64,000 bases of DNA, from assembly GCA_964017235.1 (NCBI GenBank), contig OZ024928.1, positions 154,032,881-154,096,880 on the forward strand, given 5' to 3'. The position numbers were made by a program, and so were the translations under genes. A model generated the notes under the pieces. It ran no database searches. It saw only the letters and a program-made list of their open reading frames with translations, and was not told the DNA's origin. The DNA is from Sabellastarte sp. h YS-2021. Its lineage: Eukaryota; Annelida; Polychaeta; Sabellida; Sabellidae. This document shows positions 48,819 through 58,443 of this stretch, one piece after another. Each line of letters begins with the position of its first letter. Position 1 is the first letter of the stretch.

Positions 48819-48914
48819 TGTCCATTTGATAGGGTATTGACTTATAAAAATTTAATTTACTTAGTAAATTTGCAATTTTATTGCGTTAATACATCCTATC
48901 CAATGGACAATTGC
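48819..48914 (-). repeat. DIRS-B internal complementary region
   Basis: CTGTCCATTTGATAGGGTAT at one end and ATCCTATCCAATGGACAATT at the other, with an AT-rich middle. It corresponds base for base, with a few changes, to the internal complementary region of DIRS-A (54584-54679). Its right half is complementary to DIRS-B's own 5' end at 62390-62411. Confidence 0.85.
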
Positions 48915-49261
48915 TGAATAACTACCGCTTGGTCGGTGGGTAAGCTACTAGGGACTACAATAGAACTCATAAACAAACAACAAATTTCCCAGGCCTAGGT
49001 TGACTTAAGAGTCAAGAAACCTTATAGGCCTATGGTCGGTTACCAATACCCAGTTGCCAGGGATATACTGATGTTGCCCCCCCCCCCCCCCCCCCCCCCT
49101 TTTTGAACAAACCTGCTCTGAGGTAGGGGAAGAGAGGGACGAGTTCAGTCTCAGAAGGAAAATAAATCTCCTGAAGGAAGTACATCACAGTTTTTTTTCG
49201 GACTTTTTTTCAATATTTACACTATATACATATATACAAATCTCCTCAGGGCTACTGGTGG

Positions 49262-50250
49262 ACCTGCTGAGCAGCCACTACTTGGCCCAGGTGTAAAAAG
49301 CTCTGAATCAGCTCAAGCCACATCCTTCAAATAGAATTGTGTGAAGGTGTTATGTGACTTCCAGTGGCAGGCTGGTTGGATTTGTTCTAAGGAGACTCCC
49401 AACTGGAAGGCCTTAGAAGTAGCAAAGGCCCTAACATCATGGGCTTAACCTGATGTAAGGTGAGGGCTTCCTGATCAGAAAGCTCATAACATAGGATCAC
49501 AGTCTCTTTGATCCATGAGAAGATGGTGGCAGGTGAGATGTCCTTGTCAAAACTTTTCTTAAAGGAGACAAAGACTAACTCCATGTTCTGCCTGAGGTTC
49601 TGTCTAAATAGTAGCGCAAAGCTCTGACCAGACACAATGACCTATCAGACCTAAATGACTTATCCAGAGTTGGGGCCAGGCTGGTATAACCACTGGGGCC
49701 TTGGCCAGCTGGTTCTTAGAAAGAAAGTTGGGTGAGGGGTAAAGAGAGACTTTAGACCAGTCTGACTGATGTTTGATGTTCTTGTTCTGCCAAGCATGGA
49801 TCTCACTCCTTCGTTTGCCCAAACCCAGGGCCAAGAGGAAAACAGTTTTGAAGGTCAAATGCTTCAAAGAGGCCTCTTTAATGGGTTCAAGTGGAGACTT
49901 TGTCAGCTGGTCCAACACCAGGGAGAGGTTCCAGGAGGGATGCCCCTCCGACCCTTGGGTCTGTCACTGTGGAAACTATCCAAGAGATGAGTGACATTCT
50001 CATCTTTGCTGACATTAATGGGTGAATACCGCAGTTAGTCAGCAATGACACTTGGCTGTAACTTCCTGTCATCAATGGTACTTGGCTGTAACTTCCTGTC
50101 CTGGAAAAGGTACAGTAGGAAGTCGGCTATTGACTTTACCCTGAGGTCCACCTGATTACTAAGGCACCACTTTGTAAAAATTGTCTGCTTTGCTTCATAG
50201 ACTGACCTGGTTGATCCTCTTTGAGGAGCCTCAATTAGTGCTGCCACAGC
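49262..50250 (-). pseudogene. DIRS-B tyrosine recombinase, broken
   Basis: Fragments in three frames match the DIRS-A recombinase: S-T-R-S-V-Y-E-A-K (about 50200), G-K-R-R-S-E-I-H-A-W with the catalytic Arg (about 49800), the region around V-F-V-S-F-K-K (49560) and C-H-W-K-S (about 49360). Around 50041-50095 a ~30-bp block (CTTGGCTGTAACTTCCTGTC) is duplicated in tandem, and the Y-R-S-A-I segment is disturbed. Non-functional. Confidence 0.8.
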
Positions 50251-52262
50251 CTATGAGAAGCCCTGCTCCTTGATTGCTGAGGCTCTAGGAGCCAAGCATG
50301 TAGGTTTAGGGTTGACAGATTCCTGTGTAGAGTCTGACTGAACGGTTGAGTGAGCAGGTTGGGGCAAGCACAGAAGGATCTGACTGGACATGATCACTAG
50401 ATCCCAGAACCAAGACATGTTGGGCCACCCTGGAGTAATCAGAATGATTCTCCTGCATGGGTAGTCCTGCAGCTTCTCCACCACTTTGCCCAAGATGGCT
50501 ACTGGTGGGAAGGCTTATGCATCCAGATCCCCCATTTCAGACTGAGTGTATCGACCACCCAGGACAGGGGTTCTGGAGCTGGTGACACAAAAAGAGCAAC
50601 TTGTTGTTGAGCCTCGTGGTAAATAGATCTATTTGGGGCCGGTGCCACCTGCTGCATATTATCTGGAAGACCTCTGGAAGGAGAGACCACTCTGTTTGGA
50701 TGGTCTGGCCTAGCTGGATAGTTTGTCTGCTGCCACATTCAGCTGGCCTGGAATATGTCAGGCTTTGAGAGTTACTTGTTTCCTGGTACACCAGGTCCAG
50801 ATTCTCCATAGTAGGGCACAAAGTGGACCCGACCTCATGCCTCCTTCTTTGTGTATGTATGACACCACTGTGGTGTTGTTGGTTGCTACAAGAACTATCT
50901 TGTCTGAACAGAGGTCCTGGAATTCTTTTAAAGCTAGAAAAACTGCTTTGAGTTCTAGGTAATTATAGGCAACTTGCTTTCTGGAGGCGACCAGGTTCCT
51001 CTTGCAGTGTTCTCGTTTAAGTGAGCGCCCCACCCTTCTTTTGATGAGTCTGTAAATATTTGCAGAGGATGTTTTATTGGGTGTAATGGTTGGCCTGTGA
51101 GTACATTATCTTCTTCTAGCCACCATTGTAAGTGGGGATGCAGAGACCTGGGAATTGGGATCACTTTTTCTAGTGATTCCGGAACCCTCCAGTTGTTTTT
51201 GAGATGCCACTGTATGGGTCTCATATGTAGTCAGCCTAGGTGAACTTGCTTCTCTGTGGCTGTTAGTAAGCCTATCAAGGACATGAATTGCTGGACTAGA
51301 GAAGCCGGTCAGGATAGCAGTTTCAGTATTTTCTCTTGAAGGTTCTGCCACTGGTCTGGTGTGGGTCTGACCCGACCGGACTTGAGGTCGAACTGTTAAC
51401 CTACAAAGTTGAAAACCTGCTTGGGTACCAGTTCTGATTTGTCTAAGTTCACCAGCCAACCCAGTTGTTGACACATTTTTACTAGATCCTGTGTATGCTG
51501 GAGACAGACTTGGTGGGATCTGGCCCTCCCCAACCAGTCGTCTAGGTACTGGTGGATTCTTATACCCATGTGTATGGCCATCAGTTTCACCTCCTTTGCT
51601 ATTACAGTGAACTCCATGGGGTGCTGTGGACAGACCGAAAGGTAAAGCCTTGAACTGGTATGTTTGACCTTGGACATGAAATCTCATATATTTCCTGGAC
51701 TGTTCCTGTATTGGTATATAAAAGTAGGCATCCTTGAAGTCTATTGAGGTAACCCACTCCCCTTGTTGGAGGGATGTCCTGATGGTTTCCGGTGTCTCCA
51801 TTTTGAATTTTTCTGCCTTGAGGAAAAGATTTAGTTTGCTCAGATCTAGTATAGGACTCCATTTGTTGTTGGGTTTTTGGTACAAGAAATAGTCGGTTGA
51901 AAAACCCCAGAGATCTCTGATTTACTATCAGTTCTACTGTGTTTTTGACTATACGCTGATATAATGCGTCCAGCAGGTAGAGGTTCCTGTGGGGATTGAC
52001 ATAGCAGCTTACGACTGTTGGAGATCTTGCAAAGTTGGGCCGGATCCGAAAGGGGAGGGTATAACCCTCTTTCAGGATTTGAACTACTTTCGAACCGGCA
52101 CCCAGATCCAGCCAAGTTTGCCAAAAGTTTTGAAGTCTTGCTCCTACAGGCAGATTTGGAGCAGCAGTTGTTACATTTGTTACAGGTTTTACACAAGACA
52201 ATTGAGTGACACAAGAAACACTTTTCACATATTTTAATTAGTGCTTTCTTTGAGTATAACAA
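50251..52262 (-). pseudogene. DIRS-B RT / RNase H / methyltransferase-like region, broken
   Basis: Motifs in order: Cys-rich C-E-K-C-F-L-C-H (52200, alternative frame), K-W-S-P-I-L-D-L-S-K-L-N (51850), D-F-K-D-A-Y-F-Y-I-P-I (51720), the catalytic Y-L-D-D-W-L (51540), RNase H I-F-T-D-S-S-K-E-G-W (51050) and L-E-L-K-A-V-F-L-A-L (50940), D-L-F-T-T-R (50620) and T-P-G-W-P-N-M (50420). Frames change several times. In 51106-51885 the RT frame slides into the overlapping frame used by the recombinase ORF. Confidence 0.85.
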
Positions 52263-53448
52263 CCTGGTAACCCGGGACTTAGATCTCTCTTTTGGGAATG
52301 CCCGGGTGAAGTAGGTACAACTTTTACAACAGGTAAGTTTACATTTATAAAGGTGTCTATTGTCTGTCTTGGTGGATTGCTCCCAGCCAGTAGTCGTGGC
52401 TGTAACTTGGTTACACAGTAATTGTCATTTATACGACTGCTTGTCCTTGGCTGGTCGGGATGAGTAAGTGGTGGAAAGACCCTTTCCATTCCTGGGGTGT
52501 CTCTTGGCAATACTCTTCCATGCTGGCTTATCTGATTTGAATCTCTGTTATTTGACATCTTGTCCTGACGCTCATATGGGTGGTACCAATCCTTGCTGTG
52601 TAGATCCAGAGTGTCCCTTGGACTCAAACTGGGCAATGTCCTCTTCTGCCCTCTTAATAGCAGAGTCTGGGAACAAAGTAGGGATGTGCAGAGGTGCTGT
52701 CCTCAGAGCTGTCAGAGTATCCGGCTTGATACCAGTTCTAAGGTGACTCATGTATGCATCCCTGCAGGGTTGGGATTTTTCATTGAAATGAAGACGAACT
52801 CAGATAAGTGTTCCATTGTCTTTGCTGCCGCTTGTGTGATGCTTGAATTAAAGTCCATTAAATATTGTAACTCATCAGCTGCTGAGGACCCTTGCTTGAA
52901 CCTTGAACACTTGCTTTCCACTCTCAAAACTTTCAGCTGTTCTTGCATGTTCTGCTGCACTTTAAATAAGCACCGGTTGAAACTTGCTGCCTGATTGCAG
53001 ATGATTGAAGCCTCTCTAGCCGATCTTTCCCATCTTCACAGTGTTTCCTGTGATATATGTCGCAATGCTGGTGGGGTAGATGATAGGCCACAGTGTCTGG
53101 CAATCCAGCTGTAGCTGCTATTCAACTTCGATGCATCTATGCTCCATGAAGAGACGGCTGCAGGGTTAACTTTGTGGTCGAAAAACAACCCGTACCACTT
53201 GGACTGTGACTTTGCAGGTCTTAGGAACACATCTTTCGCCAGGCCACCGGCCTCAGAACCACGGGAGGGATAGCCCTCAACCAGAGTCAGGTTCAATTTC
53301 CCAGTTTTCTGCATAACCATTCCTCAGTGGGCATCTGCACTGACACCTTGCCTGGGGTTACAGTCTTGGGTCCTGCAAAAGGATTATCTTCTGAAGTAGT
53401 GGCAGCACTGTCTACGTCTGGTATATGTGACCAGCCCATAAATAAGCG
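52263..53448 (-). pseudogene. DIRS-B gag, 3' part
   Basis: Equivalent to residues ~285-628 of the DIRS-A gag-like ORF: M-G-W-S at the LINE junction, V-E-G-Y-P-S-R-G-S-E-A-G-G-L (53240), S-K-L-N-S-S-Y-S-W-I-A-R (53110), Y-L-M-D-F-N-S-S-I-T-Q-A-A-A-K-T-M-E-H-L (52830). Contains stops and frameshifts. Confidence 0.8.
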
Positions 53449-54330
53449 AATCTAATCTAATCTAATGTGGACTTTTATAGCGCTTAATCTCTATCACTGA
53501 TGGACTCTAAGGCGCATCTAAACATAAAACAAGGCAGTTAGCGTTAATCAAGGGACATAGCCAGGTCATACCAAGGAGACACAGATGTGACGGGGGAGGC
53601 TATGGTGGGGAGGCTTTTGCAAACAGGTATGTTTTAAGCTTCTTTCTGAAGGAGGCAACTGATGTTGCACTGCGAACATCTTGAGGGAGGTCATTCCAGA
53701 TCTTCGGAGCATCAAAGGCAAAACTATGGCCAAAATGTTTGGCTGACTTAAAGACTGATGAATGGAAAGGAGGAACTGTAAGGTATTGACGATCTGGGGG
53801 ACTATGACTAGTACTATAGGGACAACTACTAAAAGACAAGAACGGTTCGAAATAAGGAGAACCACTATGCAAAAATTTATACACAAGTGTTGCGGTTTTG
53901 AAAATACATCGGTACTTAACAGGCAACCAGTGGAGTTTCTGTAGAATGGGTGTAACATGAGTATACTTTCTATGATTTGTAACAATACGAGCAAGGGTGT
54001 TCTGAATACTTTGCAATTTGTGCTGATTGAAACCGGACAAACCTCCAAACAGAGAGTTACAATAGTCCAGACAACTACTAACCAAGGCATTTGCAGCAAG
54101 GACTGCCACTTCAGGAGTGAGATACTTTCTAATTCTACGGTCACGCATCTGAAGGAAGCACGCTTTGCAAGTCCTCTTGATATGCTCAGAGAATGAAAAA
54201 TCTGCATCAAACCACACACCTAGATTTCTGACAGAATCAACCGGATGAAGAAGGCTACCAAGAATGCTAACAGGAAAGTGAGAGGAAATCTTTTGACGTT
54301 GAGCCTTGGAACCAAAGACAATAAACTTGC
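53449..54330 (-). pseudogene. Split LINE, downstream part (C-terminal ORF and 3' end)
   Basis: The 3' part of a CR1/L2-like LINE. The frame 53600-54217 has V-W-F-D-A-D-F-S-F-S-E-H, L-D-Y-C-N-S-L-F, L-H-W-L-P-V, I-W-N-D-L-P and A-S-F-R-K-K-L-K-T-Y-L-F, all typical of the region after the RT. The 3' end has GCGCCTTAGAG and AAGCGCTATAAAAG and a (ATTAG)n tail abutting DIRS-B gag at 53448. The upstream part of the same copy is at 60827-61042; DIRS-A separates them. Confidence 0.85.
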
Positions 54331-54515
54331 AAATTTAATAAATAAATTAAATTTTTATAAGTTAATACCCTATCCAATGGACAATTGCTTTTCCGGTCGG
54401 CGCAGACTGGCCCGCCAAACGACAGAAAAAGTCATTCGGTATGCATGCATACTGGCCGGCCGGCCCTGAAGTACTTGCTTCCTGGCCAGTGCCCGTGACA
54501 TCATAGCATCTTTTT
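54331..54515. repeat. DIRS-A left (3') inverted terminal repeat
   Basis: From CCTATCCAATGGACAATTGC (54369) through GGTCGGCGCAGACTGGCCCG and CATTCGGTATGCATGCATAC to GCCCGTGACATCATAGCATC it is the inverted image of 60640-60826 with very few changes. Compared with the right copy it lacks about 25 bp (the segment holding CACTCGCTAGGTGTCGCCTC) near 54473. The outer ~37 bp (AAATTTAATAAATAAATTAA...) is AT-rich and unlike the outer end of the right repeat. Confidence 0.92.
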
Positions 54516-54583
54516 TTCGGGTCACCTAAATCTGATCCGGACCCCAAAGGACTGTAAGCGGGGTCGGTTGGGAGGGTCTTGTG

Positions 54584-54679
54584 TGTCCATTGGATAGGGT
54601 ATTAACTTATAAAAATTTAATTTATTTATTAAATTAGCAATTTTATTGCGTTAATACATCCTATCCAATGGACAATTGC
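54584..54679. repeat. DIRS-A internal complementary region
   Basis: The left half (GTCCATTGGATAGGGTATTA and the AT-rich run following) is the reverse complement of the element's left end. The right half (TTTTATTGCGTTAATACATC, CTATCCAATGGACAATTGC) is the reverse complement of its right end. The two halves meet near 54636. In DIRS elements this block is thought to template completion of the ends and circle closure. It lies just inside the 3' repeat, as expected. Confidence 0.92.
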
Positions 54680-55030
54680 TGAATAACTACCGCTTGGCAG
54701 GCGGGTAAGTCAGTGGGGTCTTGATGGACTCAGATTAAAAAGACTCACATACTTGCTAGCCTAGATATGCCCTGAGGACAGGGGACTACTAAAGGCTAGG
54801 GTCGGTCTACAGAAACCGGAGAAACGGTCCAAACCGACCCACCTCTCCCCCCCTTTCTTTTTCTTCAGTCCTGTCTGAAAGAGGGAAGAAGAAGGATGAG
54901 TCCAACCCCAAGAAATAAACCTCCCAAGGGAAGCAAAGCACAGTTGTTTTTTTTTGTTTTTTTTGTGTGCAGAAAGTCTTAATTATATGTACACTATATA
55001 CATATGTACACTTCTCCTCTCGTGTTAGGG

Positions 55031-58000
55031 CTATTTGTGGATCTGCTGAGCAGCCACTACCGGCCCCAGATGGTAGAGCTCTGTGTCAGCCCAAGCCACA
55101 TCTTTCAGGTAGAACTGTGTGAAAGTGTTATGCGATTTCCAGTGGCAGGCTGACAGAATCTGTTCCAAGGACACTCCCGATTGGAAAGACTTAGAAGCAG
55201 CAAAAGCCCTAACATCATGAGCTTTAACCTGATGCAATTGGTGGGATTCCTGATCAGAGAGCTCATAACACAGGATCACTGTTTGCTTGATCCATGAGAT
55301 GGTGGCAGGAGAGATATCTCTGTCAAAACCTTTCTTAAAGGAAACAAAGACTAACTCTTTATTCTGCCTGAGGTCTGAGGTCCTGTCCAAATAGTAGCGC
55401 AAAGCTCGGACCGGACAGAGGGACCTGTCAGACTTGAGGGATCTATCTAGAGTAGGGGCCAGGGCCGGTATAACCACTGGGGCCACACTCTCTGGACCCT
55501 CCTTTGCCAGCTGATTCTTGGATAGAAAGCTGGGTGATGGATATAGAGACACTTTGGACCAGTCTGACTGGTGTCTGATGTTTTTGTTTTGCCAGGCATG
55601 AATCTCACTCCTTCTCTTGCCAGAATCCAGAGCTAAGAGGAAAACCGTTTTGAAGGTCAAGTGCTTCAAAGATGCCTCTTTTATAGGTTCAAAGGGAGCC
55701 TTTGTCAGTTGATGTAAAACCAGTGAAAGGTTCCAGGACGGGATTCCCCGCCGTCCCTTAGGCCTGTCTCTATGGAAACTATCCAGGAGACGAGTGAGAT
55801 TTTGGTTCTTGCCCATGTCTATGGGTGAATTGCCCAATTTGTCCGCAATAGCAGACCTGTATCCATCAATTGTACTGGGCTGTAATTTCCTGTCCTGGAA
55901 CAGGTACAGAAGAAAATCAGCCACTGAGTTTATAGGGGGTGCCCTGAAGTCCACCTGATTAGTGTCGCACCACTTTGTAAAAATGGCCCACTTTGCTTCA
56001 TAGACTGACCGGGTGGATCTTCTCTGAGGAGCCTCAATTCTCTCTGCCACAGCCTTAGAAAATCCTTGTTTCTTAATTGCTGTGGCTCTAGGAGCCATGC
56101 GTGGAGATTCAGATTCGACAGATTCCTGTGAGGGATCTGGTTGAAAGGCTGTGTGAGCAGGCTGGGCAGAAATGGTAGGCTCACTGGGACTTGACTGGAC
56201 ATGGCTACCAGGTCCCAGAACCAGGGCATGTTCGGCCACCCCGGGGCAATGAGAATCATTCGCTTGCATGGGGTGCCCTGCAACTTCTCCACTACTTTGC
56301 CCAGAATGGCTACTGGTGGGAAGGCATATGCGTCCAGATCCTCCCAAGGTAAGCTTAAGGCATCTATGGCCCAGGCGAGGGGATCCGGCACCGGTGACAC
56401 AAACAGGGGCAATTTCCTGTTGAACCTCGTGGCGAACAAGTCCACTTGAGGTCGGTGCCATTTTCTGCATATCATATGAAAAACCTCTGGTAGGAGGGAC
56501 CATTCCGTTTGAATGGTCTGGCCCAGTCTGGATAGCTTGTCCGCTACTACATTCAGACGGCCGGGAATGTGTCGGGCTTTGAGCGTGACTTGATTGTTGG
56601 TACACCAGGTCAAGATTCTCCAGAAAAGCGCGCAAAGCGGGCCCGACTTCATCCCTCCTTCCTTGTTTATGTAGGCCACCACAGTGGTATTGTCTGTTGC
56701 GACAAGAACTATTTTGCCTGTACAGAGGTCTCTGAACTCTTTTAGCGCCAATAAAACTGCTTTGAGCTCGAGGTAATTTATATGCAGCTTGGTTTCTGGT
56801 AGGGACCAAGTTCCTCTTGCAATATGCTCGTCTAAGTGAGCGCCCCACCCTTCTTTTGATGCGTCTGTAAAGATCTGCAGAGCATGTTTTATGGGGTGTA
56901 AAGGCTGGCCTGTGAGGATATTGTCTTCGTCTAACCACCATCGTAGATGTGGATGAAGAGACCTTGGTATGGGAATTCGTTTCTCCAACGATTCCGGAAC
57001 CCTCCAGTTTCTCTTGAGATGCCATTGTATAGGTCGCATATGCAACCGGCCGAAATGAACTTGTTTCTCTGTGGCCGTGAGCAAACCTATCAGTGACATA
57101 AATTGCCGGACCGGGCAATCCGGTAGGGTGAGCAGTTCCAACACCTTGTCTTGGAGGCTCTGCCACCGGTCCGGTGTAGGATGGACCCGACCGGCCTCTA
57201 GGTCGAATTGGTACCCGACGAAATTGAATATTTGCTTGGGCTCCAATTCCGACTTTTCCATGTTTACCAGCCAACCTAGTCGCTTGCATAGTTCTACCAG
57301 GGCCTGAGTATGTTGGAGACAAATTCGGTGGGAAAAGGCTCTCACCAACCAGTCGTCTAGGTACTGGTGGATTCTTATACCCTCTTTTGTGGCCATCAGT
57401 TTGACCTCCTTCGCTACTACAGTGAACTCCATGGGTGCTGTAGAGAGGCCGAAGGGCAATGCCTTGAATTGGTAAGTTTGACCCTGGACGTGAAACCTCA
57501 GATACTTCCTGGATTGTTCCTGTATCGGGATATGGAAATAGGCATCCTTGAAGTCGACGGACGTAACCCATTCCCCCTGTTGGAGAGAGGTTCTGATGGT
57601 TTCCGGGGTCTCCATTTTGAACTTTTCCGTCTTTAGGAAAAGATTTAACTTGCTCAGATCCAGTATGGGTCTCCATTTGTTGTTTGGTTTCGGAACCAAA
57701 AACAGACGGTTGAAAAACCCTAGAGATGTCTGGTTTCGCACTAATTCTACAGCGTCCTTTTGTATAAGCTGGTGCAATGCCTCGAGCAGGTAGCTGTTCC
57801 TGCGAGGATTGGCGTATTTGCTTAAGACTGTGGGTGACCTTGAAAGTCTCGGCCGGGTTTGAAAGGGGAGGGTGTAACCCTCTTTTAAAATGTGAACCAC
57901 TTTCGGACCGGCCCCCAGATCCAGCCAGGTCTGCCAAAAGTTTTGGAGCCTTGCCCCGACAGGAAGATGTGAGACAACATTTCTTACACTTGATACAGGA

Positions 58001-58165
58001 GGGGCACAAGACAACTGAGTGACACAAGAAACACCTTTCACATGTTTTAATGAATGAATTCTTTGAGTACAACACCCTACTGGCCCGGGACTTAAATCTT
58101 TCTTTTGCGAAAGCCCGGGCACAGTAGGTACAGGAGTTACAACAGTTAAGTTTACAGGCAAACAA
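55031..58165 (-). CDS. DIRS-A tyrosine recombinase ORF (1044 aa, overlaps RT frame)
   Basis: The C-terminal third is a tyrosine recombinase that would integrate the circular DNA. It starts around residue 706 (S-T-R-S-V-Y-E-A-K-W). Catalytic residues visible are Arg in S-G-K-R-R-S-E-I (about 848), His-x-x-Arg in A-H-D-V-R (about 982), His in C-H-W-K-S (about 1007) and the nucleophile Tyr in F-T-Q-F-Y-L-K-D (about 1017). The first 700 residues run, open, across the RT and RNase H genes in another frame. They begin with a cysteine-rich stretch (C-E-R-C-F-L-C-H, C-P-S-C-I-K-C-K-K-C-C, residues ~45-65) that also appears in DIRS-B and DIRS-C. Whether the long N-terminal part is translated or is only an open shadow frame cannot be decided here; an internal start before the recombinase is possible. 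Stop codon at 55031. Confidence 0.85.
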   Translation of the reverse strand: MFACKLNCCNSCTYCARAFAKERFKSRASRVLYSKNSFIKTCERCFLCHSVVLCPSCIKCKKCCLTSSCRGKAPKLLADLAGSGGRSESGSHFKRGLHPPLSNPAETFKVTHSLKQIRQSSQEQLPARGIAPAYTKGRCRISAKPDISRVFQPSVFGSETKQQMETHTGSEQVKSFPKDGKVQNGDPGNHQNLSPTGGMGYVRRLQGCLFPYPDTGTIQEVSEVSRPGSNLPIQGIALRPLYSTHGVHCSSEGGQTDGHKRGYKNPPVPRRLVGESLFPPNLSPTYSGPGRTMQATRLAGKHGKVGIGAQANIQFRRVPIRPRGRSGPSYTGPVAEPPRQGVGTAHPTGLPGPAIYVTDRFAHGHRETSSFRPVAYATYTMASQEKLEGSGIVGETNSHTKVSSSTSTMVVRRRQYPHRPAFTPHKTCSADLYRRIKRRVGRSLRRAYCKRNLVPTRNQAAYKLPRAQSSFIGAKRVQRPLYRQNSSCRNRQYHCGGLHKQGRRDEVGPALRAFLENLDLVYQQSSHAQSPTHSRPSECSSGQAIQTGPDHSNGMVPPTRGFSYDMQKMAPTSSGLVRHEVQQEIAPVCVTGAGSPRLGHRCLKLTLGGSGRICLPTSSHSGQSSGEVAGHPMQANDSHCPGVAEHALVLGPGSHVQSSPSEPTISAQPAHTAFQPDPSQESVESESPRMAPRATAIKKQGFSKAVAERIEAPQRRSTRSVYEAKWAIFTKWCDTNQVDFRAPPINSVADFLLYLFQDRKLQPSTIDGYRSAIADKLGNSPIDMGKNQNLTRLLDSFHRDRPKGRRGIPSWNLSLVLHQLTKAPFEPIKEASLKHLTFKTVFLLALDSGKRRSEIHAWQNKNIRHQSDWSKVSLYPSPSFLSKNQLAKEGPESVAPVVIPALAPTLDRSLKSDRSLCPVRALRYYLDRTSDLRQNKELVFVSFKKGFDRDISPATISWIKQTVILCYELSDQESHQLHQVKAHDVRAFAASKSFQSGVSLEQILSACHWKSHNTFTQFYLKDVAWADTELYHLGPVVAAQQIHK

Positions 58166-58443
58166 GTGTCTATTGTCTTTCTGTAGGTGCTCCCGGCCAG
58201 CAGCCCTGTCTGAGACTGAGTTACACAGTAATTGTCATTTATAAGGCTGCTGGCCCTTGGCTGGTCGGGTGGAGTAACTAGAAGCCTTTCCTCTAGGTTT
58301 TCTGTACCGGCCTTTCCCAATGTTTTTCCATGGCGGCTTATCCCCTTTCTTATCCTGACGTCTGTCAGATTTCCTGTCAGGCCTATCATAAGGGTGATAC
58401 CGGCCTTTGTTGCGGGAACTGCTTGAGTGACCTTTGGTCTCAA
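55930..58443 (-). CDS. DIRS-A reverse transcriptase / RNase H / MT-like ORF (837 aa)
   Basis: Copies element RNA into DNA. RT motifs in order: G-Y-T-L-P-F (~175), N-K-W-R-P-I-L-D-L-S-K-L-N (~260), S-V-D-F-K-D-A-Y-F-H-I-P-I (~300), L-P-F-G-L-S-T-A-P (~334) and the catalytic Y-L-D-D-W-L (~361). RNase H follows with its acidic residues in F-T-D-A-S-K-E-G-W (~528), Y-L-E-L-K-A-V (~557) and A-T-D-N-T-T-V (~585). A C-terminal region with Q-V-D-L-F-A-T-R (~667), Y-A-F-P-P-V and A-P-G-W-P-N-M-P-W-F-W (~736) resembles the methyltransferase-like domain of DIRS elements. The frame overlaps the end of gag by ~200 nt and the recombinase ORF by 2.2 kb, a compact layout typical of the DIRS group. The exact start codon is uncertain. 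Confidence 0.9.
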   Translation of the reverse strand: MRPKVTQAVPATKAGITLMIGLTGNLTDVRIRKGISRHGKTLGKAGTENLEERLLVTPPDQPRASSLINDNYCVTQSQTGLLAGSTYRKTIDTCLPVNLTVVTPVPTVPGLSQKKDLSPGPVGCCTQRIHSLKHVKGVSCVTQLSCAPPVSSVRNVVSHLPVGARLQNFWQTWLDLGAGPKVVHILKEGYTLPFQTRPRLSRSPTVLSKYANPRRNSYLLEALHQLIQKDAVELVRNQTSLGFFNRLFLVPKPNNKWRPILDLSKLNLFLKTEKFKMETPETIRTSLQQGEWVTSVDFKDAYFHIPIQEQSRKYLRFHVQGQTYQFKALPFGLSTAPMEFTVVAKEVKLMATKEGIRIHQYLDDWLVRAFSHRICLQHTQALVELCKRLGWLVNMEKSELEPKQIFNFVGYQFDLEAGRVHPTPDRWQSLQDKVLELLTLPDCPVRQFMSLIGLLTATEKQVHFGRLHMRPIQWHLKRNWRVPESLEKRIPIPRSLHPHLRWWLDEDNILTGQPLHPIKHALQIFTDASKEGWGAHLDEHIARGTWSLPETKLHINYLELKAVLLALKEFRDLCTGKIVLVATDNTTVVAYINKEGGMKSGPLCALFWRILTWCTNNQVTLKARHIPGRLNVVADKLSRLGQTIQTEWSLLPEVFHMICRKWHRPQVDLFATRFNRKLPLFVSPVPDPLAWAIDALSLPWEDLDAYAFPPVAILGKVVEKLQGTPCKRMILIAPGWPNMPWFWDLVAMSSQVPVSLPFLPSLLTQPFNQIPHRNLSNLNLHAWLLEPQQLRNKDFLRLWQRELRLLREDPPGQSMKQSGPFLQSGATLIRWTSGHPL

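Larger units (their letters stand above)
48801..53448 (-). mobile_element. DIRS-B: downstream part of a split DIRS-like element
   Basis: The 3' two-thirds of a decayed DIRS-like copy: rest of gag, pol, recombinase and internal complementary region. The missing gag start and 5' end lie at 61043-62411, beyond the inserted LINE and DIRS-A. At 53448 the gag frame stops at a LINE tail and continues in the same frame at 61043. At the left the match to DIRS-A begins at GTTGGGAGGG (48802), so the 3' inverted repeat is lost. Confidence 0.9.

Noticed and set aside
55031..58165. Bacterial integron or phage integrase transferred to the host
   Set aside because: The recombinase sits with RT, RNase H, inverted repeats and an internal complementary region, which identifies a DIRS-type retroelement.
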